NCBI GenBank assembly: GCA_026995955.1 | Contig: JALWNJ010000286.1 | Location: 1 to 13,004, forward strand | Reading direction: 5' to 3' | From: Gammaproteobacteria bacterium | GTDB taxonomy: Bacteria > Pseudomonadota > Gammaproteobacteria > J044 | Length of the DNA: 13,004 nt | Shown here: one piece after another, positions 5,208 to 11,150 of the stretch | How the letters are laid out: every line of letters begins with the position of its first letter | Numbering within the stretch: position 1 is the stretch's first letter | The notes under the pieces: generated by a model | Database searches by the model: none | Told to the model about the DNA's origin: nothing | Seen by the model: only the letters and a program-made list of their open reading frames with translations | Position numbers and translations under genes: made by a program

Positions 5208-7876
5208 GCCTCGCTCTGTTCCGCCAGTGTCTGCTCGATGATGCTGCGCAGTTCCGGCACGCAGGAGCCGCAGTTGGTGCCGGCGCGCAGGCGCTCGCCG
5301 ATGGCCTCGGGTGTGGTCAGGCCCTGCTCGAGGATGGCCTTGCGAATGGTGTTCAGCCCGACGCCGAAACAGGAGCAAACGATGCGGCCGGCGTCTTCCT
5401 GCCCCGCCCCCGGCTTGCCCGTGAGCAGGCTGCGTCGGGTGGCCTCGTCGATCTCGTCCTGCTCGAAGATGGCGATGAGCCAGTCGCGTGGCGGCAGTTC
5501 GTGCGACGGACCGATGAAGATGCAGCTCTCCAGTCGTCCTTCCTCCAGCCGCGCGGCGCGGTAGGTACGCCTTCCGGCATCGTAGAACTCGATCCAGTTC
5601 ACCCCGCAGGATTCGGTGCAGAGGACTTCGCGTGCGCAGCGTGCCCAGTCCTTTACCGGCTCCGAGCCGGCGATCTCGTAGCGCCAGATGCCCTTGCCGC
5701 GTGACTTGGCCCAGTAGGTGGCATGGCTCAGGTCGACCTCGCGCCGGCTCAGCAGGAAGCCATACCAGCCGGCCTGCCAGGGCTCGACACGAACCGGGTT
5801 GTGCTTGAACTCGGGCTGGCCGGACACCGGGTCGGTGGCGACCGGGAACAGCCGGTTGACATAACTGCCGTGCGAGAACTGGTCGTTCCAGTGCATGGGC
5901 ACGAATACCGAGCCGGGTTGCTGGTTGTCGCTGAGGCGGGCACGGACGATGATGTGGCCGCGGGCTCCGGTGACGCGGACCAGCATGCCTTCCTCGATGC
6001 CTGCTGCTCTGGCATCGTCCGGATGCAGCTCGGCATAGGGCTCGACGACATGACCGGACAGACGCGGCGACTTGCCGGTGCGGGTCATGGTGTGCCAGTG
6101 GTCGCGCACGCGGCCGGTGTTGAGGACCAGCGGGTATTCCTCGCTGGTGGCCCGTGCCGGCCCGCGCGGCGTGATGGGCAGCATGCGGGCCTTGCCGCTG
6201 TCGGACCAGAACTGCCCGTCACCGAACAGGCGTGGGGTGCCTTCGGGCCTTTCCGCCGGCAGGGGCCACTGTTTCGGCGTCCAGTCTCGGTATTGCACGT
6301 CGCTGATTTCGGCCAGGGCGCCAAGGTCGAAATCCCGCTCCACTTCGGGCCGGAAGGCCGACAGCCGGGCATGCTCGCGAAAGACATCGGCTTCGCTCTG
6401 CCAGTCGAAGCCCTGCTCGAACCCCATGCGTTGGGCCACCTGGGCGATGATCCACCAGTCGGGGCGCGCCTCGCCCGGGGCCGCCATGAAGGCGCGCTGG
6501 CGCGAGATGCGCCGCTCCGAGTTGGTGACCATGCCGTCCTTCTCGCCCCAGGTCTGTGCCGCGAAGACGACATCGGCGAGCCGTGTGGTATCGGTGGGAT
6601 GGGTGCAGTCCGAGACCACCAGGAATTCGCACTCGGCCAGCGCCTGACGCACGGTGTCGGCATCCGGCAGGCTGACGGCGGGATTGGTGGCCATGATCCA
6701 CAGTGCCTTGATGCGCCCTTCACGCACGGCCTGGAACATCTCGGCGGCCTTGAGGCCGGGACGCTCGGCGATGCGTGGCGACTGCCAGAAGTCCTGCACC
6801 AGACGGCGATGCTCGGGGTTGTCGAGCTCGAGATGGGCCGCGAGCTGGTTGGCAAGCCCCCCTACCTCGCGCCCGCCCATGGCGTTGGGCTGGCCGGTGA
6901 AGGAGAAAGGGCCCATGCCGGGCCGGCCGATGCGACCGGTATAGAGATGGCAGTTGATCAGCGCATTGTCCTTGTCTGTGCCGCTGGTGGACTGGTTCAT
7001 GCCCTGAGAAAAGACGCTCACCACCCGCTCGGTGCGGCACCACAGATCGTAGAATTCGGCGACCCGTTCCGGTTCGAGGCCGCAGATGCGGGCCACGGTG
7101 TCGATGTTCGGGCTGCTCTCGCGGGCCGCGGCCAGTGCCTCCTCGCTGCCCTCGACGAACTGCAGGTACAGCGGATTCCCCTCGCCGCGTTCGGCGAGCT
7201 GCACCAGCAGCCCGTTCCACAGCCAGCCGTCGGTGCCGGGCCGGATCGGCAGATGCAGGTCGGCGATGTCGGCGCTGGCGGTACGCCGCGGGTCGATCAG
7301 TACCACCCGCAGATCGGGGTGCTCGCGCCGTGCCTTCACCAGGCGCTGGTAGAGCACCGGATGGCACCAGGCGGCATTGCTGCCGGCCAGTACCACCAGC
7401 TTGGCCCGTTCCAGGTCTTCGTAGCTGCAGGGCACGGTGTCGGTGCCGAAGGCCCGCTTGTAGGCGGCGACGGCCGAGGACATGCACAGCCGCGAGTTGG
7501 TGTCGATGTTGGCGGAACCGATCCAGCCCTTCATCAGCTTGTTGGCGGCGTAGTAATCCTCGGTGAGGAGCTGTCCCGAGACATAGAAGGCCACCGAGTC
7601 CGGGCCATGCCGCTCGATGGTCTCGCGAAGCTTCGTGGCGACCCGATCCAGCGCCTCGTCCCATCCGGCCGGCTGTCCGTCGATCAGGGGCTGGAACAGG
7701 CGCCCCTGAACGCCGACGGTTTCGGCCAGGGCGCTGCCCTTGGAACACAGCCGCCCCAGGTTGGCGGGGTGCTCGGGATCGGGGGCCACCTCGATGCCGT
7801 CGCCGGTTCGTACCAGCACACCGCAGCCGACCCCGCAGTAGGGACAGGTCGTTCGGATGGTCTGTTCATTCGTCAT
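5204..7876 (-). CDS. nasA: Assimilatory-type nitrate reductase catalytic subunit NasA (molybdenum bis-MGD enzyme)
   Basis: The 890-residue protein reduces nitrate to nitrite at a Mo-bis-MGD centre. The N-terminal [4Fe-4S] ligands are Cys11, Cys14, Cys18 and Cys44 (CPYCGVGC then LCSKG). The motif NSRLCMSSAVAAYK places the probable molybdenum-ligand Cys131. The molybdopterin oxidoreductase body covers about 55-480, with TGQPNAMGGREVGG near 327-340. The dinucleotide-binding domain covers about 580-700, including NTGRVRDHWHTMTRTG (586-601). A BFD-like [2Fe-2S] domain closes the protein with Cys834, Cys836, Cys869 and Cys872, as in Klebsiella-type NasA. There is no twin-arginine or other signal peptide, so it is cytoplasmic. 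The ATG at 7876 was chosen because the Cys motif follows at residue 11; a GAGGA lies 11 bases upstream. It overlaps viaA by 11 bases and the next gene by 4. Formate dehydrogenase was considered, but the BFD tail and Cys rather than selenocysteine favour NasA. Confidence 0.93.
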   Translation of the reverse strand: MTNEQTIRTTCPYCGVGCGVLVRTGDGIEVAPDPEHPANLGRLCSKGSALAETVGVQGRLFQPLIDGQPAGWDEALDRVATKLRETIERHGPDSVAFYVSGQLLTEDYYAANKLMKGWIGSANIDTNSRLCMSSAVAAYKRAFGTDTVPCSYEDLERAKLVVLAGSNAAWCHPVLYQRLVKARREHPDLRVVLIDPRRTASADIADLHLPIRPGTDGWLWNGLLVQLAERGEGNPLYLQFVEGSEEALAAARESSPNIDTVARICGLEPERVAEFYDLWCRTERVVSVFSQGMNQSTSGTDKDNALINCHLYTGRIGRPGMGPFSFTGQPNAMGGREVGGLANQLAAHLELDNPEHRRLVQDFWQSPRIAERPGLKAAEMFQAVREGRIKALWIMATNPAVSLPDADTVRQALAECEFLVVSDCTHPTDTTRLADVVFAAQTWGEKDGMVTNSERRISRQRAFMAAPGEARPDWWIIAQVAQRMGFEQGFDWQSEADVFREHARLSAFRPEVERDFDLGALAEISDVQYRDWTPKQWPLPAERPEGTPRLFGDGQFWSDSGKARMLPITPRGPARATSEEYPLVLNTGRVRDHWHTMTRTGKSPRLSGHVVEPYAELHPDDARAAGIEEGMLVRVTGARGHIIVRARLSDNQQPGSVFVPMHWNDQFSHGSYVNRLFPVATDPVSGQPEFKHNPVRVEPWQAGWYGFLLSRREVDLSHATYWAKSRGKGIWRYEIAGSEPVKDWARCAREVLCTESCGVNWIEFYDAGRRTYRAARLEEGRLESCIFIGPSHELPPRDWLIAIFEQDEIDEATRRSLLTGKPGAGQEDAGRIVCSCFGVGLNTIRKAILEQGLTTPEAIGERLRAGTNCGSCVPELRSIIEQTLAEQSEA

Positions 7877-9542
7877 CGCTTTCGTTTTCCTCGTGCGCGG
7901 CCTCAAGGCGGGTACGCCATTGCCGAAGGTCGCGGAAATGGTGAACGGCATCGCACAGGGGCGCAAGTGCGCGATCCGACCAGTTGCCCAGTTGCACGCC
8001 GATGACGCGCAGCCCCTGCTCTTTTCGGGCCTGTCTCAGCCGTGCCGAGAGGTCCGCATCGGGCGGGAAACGCCCGTCGGTGATCAGCAGCACATCGGCC
8101 CTGGCCCAGGCCGGATCCTGCAGGCGCTCCAGTACATCTTCCATGGCACTGCGCAGGTCGGTGCCACCCTGCTCGTCGGCGCGCAGGAAACGCAACAGGG
8201 CACGATAGCCCGTGGGGTCGAAACGCAGCGGCAGCCACTGCAACTCGCCGGGGCCCGAGAAGCGGGCCAGCAGGCAGGGACGGTCTTCGGCATTGGCGAG
8301 CCTCAGGGCCTCCAGCGCCATGGCCCGGGCAAGCTGGCCGGCGGTGCCCGCCATGCTGGCCGAGCTGTCGAGGCAAACCAGGACCGGGCCGTGTCCGGGG
8401 GCCGCCGGAACCGGTTTCGGCGGCGGGCTCACGGCCACTTCGCGCCATTGTGGTTCGTGTTCGGACTGCACGCCGCGCACGGCATAGACGGCGAGCGCGC
8501 GCTCGGCACGGCGGGCATGCCACAGCATGCGCAGCCGAGGATGGCCCAGCAGCTGGGCCTCGCCGGGCAGCATGCGGCCGATGTCGTCGCTGCGCGCCAG
8601 GCCCTCGTGTGACATGGGCACGGACGCCGGGCGTTCAACCGGTACCAGACCGGGCGCAGTCTCGGTGCCACTGTGCGGGTGGACGGTCGCAGGATCCGGG
8701 CCATTGCCCTTCAGCCCCCGCGCCCTGCCCAGTTCGGCAACGATGCGGGCCAGTTCGGGCGCTGCCCGGAGCAGACGACGGTAGCGCAGGATCAGTCGCA
8801 GATCCGCGCGTTGCAGTCCTCGGCCATGACCCAGATCCCAGCCCTGCCCGGGTCGGGCGGACAACTGGGCCGACATCTCCGCGATGCCCCGCCATTGTTC
8901 GGCAAATTCGGCCCAGCGTGTGCTCAGCGGGTCTTCGCTGCCGGTGATCGCGTCTTCCGTTCCGGGTTCGGCATCTGGGGGCGCTTCCGCCGCGGCGACC
9001 GTCGGGCCGGATGTGCCGCCGGAGGGGCCGGACGGTGCAACATCGCTGCTCCCGGTGTCCGGGACGGGCTGTGGCTGGGCTCGCGGGGTTTCTCCTGCAG
9101 CCTCCTGTCCCGATGCTTCGGCAGGCTTTTCATCCTCCGGCGCCAGCTCGCTGGTGCGTTCACGGCGACGCAGGGTCTGCTGCAGGACATCGTCGAAATG
9201 GCCTTCCAGACCGGCCTCGCGCCAGTCCTCCAGTGTCTCGATGGCGGTGCACACATCCTGCAGGATGTGGTCCACCAGATCGGGCGCGTTGCGGCACAAC
9301 GGCAGCAGGTCGAGGCCCTCGAGGCGACGCAGCAGGGGGCGTGCCACGGCGGGTTCGGGCCATCCGATGCGCGCGCAATCCGGTAGCTGGCCGCCAAGCA
9401 GGGCCGCCCGCCAGCCGAGGATGCCTTTCACTCGTAGTTCCAGGCTGCCGTGGGGCAGCGTGACGATGCGTCGATAGAGCGCCTCGGGCAGGCCGTCGAG
9501 AAAATCGAACAGGTTGTCCAGGCGGGCGGCTTGAGCGCGCAT
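7866..9542 (-). CDS. viaA: VWA-domain protein ViaA, partner of the RavA ATPase
   Basis: The 558-residue protein aligns by eye with E. coli ViaA (483 residues). WDLGHGRGLQRADLRLILRY (235-254) and APELARIVAELGRARG (261-276) match its central helical region, and RSDDIGRMLPGEAQLLG (317-333) matches its QSDDILRLLPPELATLG. The C-terminal von Willebrand A domain (about 386-545) has an intact metal-ion site: DSSAS at 392-396, Thr461 in GGTDL, and Asp489 in ITDG. ViaA binds RavA and stimulates its ATPase; in E. coli the pair associates with respiratory Fe-S enzymes such as complex I and fumarate reductase. An acidic, Pro/Ala/Gly-rich linker of about 75 residues (130-205) looks disordered and accounts for the extra length. 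The ATG at 9542 shares its A with the ravA stop (TGATG). The gene overlaps nasA by 11 bases, which suggests matched production. Confidence 0.88.
   Translation of the reverse strand: MRAQAARLDNLFDFLDGLPEALYRRIVTLPHGSLELRVKGILGWRAALLGGQLPDCARIGWPEPAVARPLLRRLEGLDLLPLCRNAPDLVDHILQDVCTAIETLEDWREAGLEGHFDDVLQQTLRRRERTSELAPEDEKPAEASGQEAAGETPRAQPQPVPDTGSSDVAPSGPSGGTSGPTVAAAEAPPDAEPGTEDAITGSEDPLSTRWAEFAEQWRGIAEMSAQLSARPGQGWDLGHGRGLQRADLRLILRYRRLLRAAPELARIVAELGRARGLKGNGPDPATVHPHSGTETAPGLVPVERPASVPMSHEGLARSDDIGRMLPGEAQLLGHPRLRMLWHARRAERALAVYAVRGVQSEHEPQWREVAVSPPPKPVPAAPGHGPVLVCLDSSASMAGTAGQLARAMALEALRLANAEDRPCLLARFSGPGELQWLPLRFDPTGYRALLRFLRADEQGGTDLRSAMEDVLERLQDPAWARADVLLITDGRFPPDADLSARLRQARKEQGLRVIGVQLGNWSDRALAPLCDAVHHFRDLRQWRTRLEAAHEENESDDE
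7888..7892 (-). promoter_or_regulatory. Candidate ribosome-binding site of nasA (GAGGA)
   Basis: GAGGA on the minus strand lies 11 bases before the nasA ATG, inside the last codons of viaA. The spacing is slightly long, but it supports the start at 7876. Confidence 0.45.
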
Positions 9543-11128
9543 CAGGCCGGCTCGTGCTCCTTGCGCGGAAGTCGGGCAAAGCCGTCGTGAATGTGCTCCA
9601 AATCGGCGATCAGCGTGTCGATCCGGGCCAGATCGGACTGCAGCCGGTGCGTGATGGCCTGCAACCATTCGGCATCGTGCCAGAGCGGGTCCCCTTGCTC
9701 GCGCAATTGTTTGAGCTGGGCTTCGATGCGCCCTTTCTGGCGGCCGATTTCCTGCTGCAGCTGGCGAATCTCTGCCTGCCGGCTTTCTATGTGGCGTTCG
9801 CTCCAGAGCCAGGGTTCGGTCAGGGGGGTATTGTCGCGAAATGCCTGCAGGCGATTGTCGGGGTCGGCCAGGTAGTCGTCCAGGCCGACCCAGTGGCCAT
9901 CGATGTGCGTCTGCCGGAAGTGGTCGTCGAAAAAGTCGTGCTGCAGCTCATCGCGGGTGTACCCGGCACCGGCGTTGGTGCGATCCGCCACGCCGGGCGG
10001 TGCCAGATACAGGGGCTCGCCGTCTCGGTCGCCGCTGACAAGCGTCCTGGCCTGGCGGGTCTGGCGGCCCTGGGCGTCGAGGTAAAGGGGATGGCCGTCT
10101 TCATCGGTCACCGGGCGGCTGCGTGCCCGGTCTTCCTCGAGGGTTTCGTGCCAGGCCGCAACGAGGCGTTGCAGGCGGCGGATGCCGCTGCCGGCGCTTT
10201 CCCCTGCCCCTGCGTCCGTGTCCATCCCCAGCAGTCGCTCCAGAAGGGCGCGTACCCGGGGTTGCTGCTCCGGCGTCTGCCACAGGCAATGCTCGAGCAG
10301 GCGACATTGCCAGGGCTGGACTTCCGTGGCGCCGTCGGTCCATGCCGCCACGCGCAACAGTCCCAGCGCCTGGCGCCAGCGGCGGTCGGAAACCCGGATG
10401 TCTTCCTGCAGCAGCGCCTCGCGCAGGTCTTCGAGCAGCAGCAGGGTGTCCTCCGTCAGGGGCAGGTCCGCGGCATTCTGCCGGATGGCGGACAGCAGGC
10501 CAGGATCGATACGGTCGGATGGGTCGATGTCCGTGCCGGATTGGGTCTCCAGCGCCAGCAGCCGGCGGAAGCCTGCCTGGCTGACCGGGCTGACCTGATG
10601 ACGCAGCAGGAAGCGGTCGTACAGCGCCTCCAGCTCTTCCTCGTCCGGCAACTCGTTGCTGGCCGCGATGACACAGACCAGCGGCGTATGGATGCGCTGG
10701 GTGCCGTTGTCGAAGGCCCGTTCGTTGAGCAGGGTGAGCAGCGCGTTGAGGATGGCGCTGTTGGCCTTGAAGATCTCGTCGATGAATGCGACCGTGGCCT
10801 GAGGCAGGTACCCATCGGTCAGCCGTTCGTAGCGGTCTGCCTCCAGCGCGCGGATGGAGAGTGGCCCGAACAGTTCTTCCGGGACCGAAAAGCGGGTGAG
10901 CAGCCGTTCGAAATAATGCCCACCCGCAAGGATCGATTGCAGACGGCGGGCCAGCTCGCTCTTGGCGGTACCCGGCGGGCCGAGCAACAGCAGGTGCTCG
11001 CCGGCCAGCGCCGCGAGGAGCGACAGCCGCACGGCCTCGGTACGCTCGATCAGCCCCTGGCCCAGGGCATCCAGCAGACGCCGCAGGCGGGCTCGCAGCG
11101 CTTCGTCGGCCACGAGGTGGCGGCTCAC
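9542..11128 (-). CDS. ravA: MoxR-family AAA+ ATPase RavA
   Basis: The 528-residue protein follows E. coli RavA (498 residues) closely through its N-terminal half: GQGLIERTEAVRLSLLAALAGE, Walker A GPPGTAKS (50-57), LTRFSVPEELFGPLSI (77-92), Walker B VAFIDEI (113-119), sensor 1 AASNE (155-159), arginine-finger region LYDRFLLR (169-176), and sensor 2 SDRRW (247-251). Residues after about 300 diverge: two DGxPLYL repeats (344-350 and 369-375), then a coiled-coil-like stretch (about 445-480). RavA forms hexamers that remodel client complexes with ViaA. The start is a GTG at 11128, 22 bases after the preceding gene, giving VSRHLVADEALRAR, which resembles the E. coli start; the ribosome-binding site is weak. 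An upstream in-frame ATG at 11185 would overlap the preceding gene by 35 bases and add an unrelated N-terminus. The stop overlaps viaA by one base. Confidence 0.9.
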   Translation of the reverse strand: MSRHLVADEALRARLRRLLDALGQGLIERTEAVRLSLLAALAGEHLLLLGPPGTAKSELARRLQSILAGGHYFERLLTRFSVPEELFGPLSIRALEADRYERLTDGYLPQATVAFIDEIFKANSAILNALLTLLNERAFDNGTQRIHTPLVCVIAASNELPDEEELEALYDRFLLRHQVSPVSQAGFRRLLALETQSGTDIDPSDRIDPGLLSAIRQNAADLPLTEDTLLLLEDLREALLQEDIRVSDRRWRQALGLLRVAAWTDGATEVQPWQCRLLEHCLWQTPEQQPRVRALLERLLGMDTDAGAGESAGSGIRRLQRLVAAWHETLEEDRARSRPVTDEDGHPLYLDAQGRQTRQARTLVSGDRDGEPLYLAPPGVADRTNAGAGYTRDELQHDFFDDHFRQTHIDGHWVGLDDYLADPDNRLQAFRDNTPLTEPWLWSERHIESRQAEIRQLQQEIGRQKGRIEAQLKQLREQGDPLWHDAEWLQAITHRLQSDLARIDTLIADLEHIHDGFARLPRKEHEPA

Positions 11129-11150
11129 TGCTCTGCCCCGGTCGCCATCG

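Noticed and set aside
5723..8005. Long open frame on the plus strand opposite nasA
   Set aside because: It mirrors the codon structure of nasA, shows no domain, and crosses the nasA-viaA junction. It is a G+C artefact.
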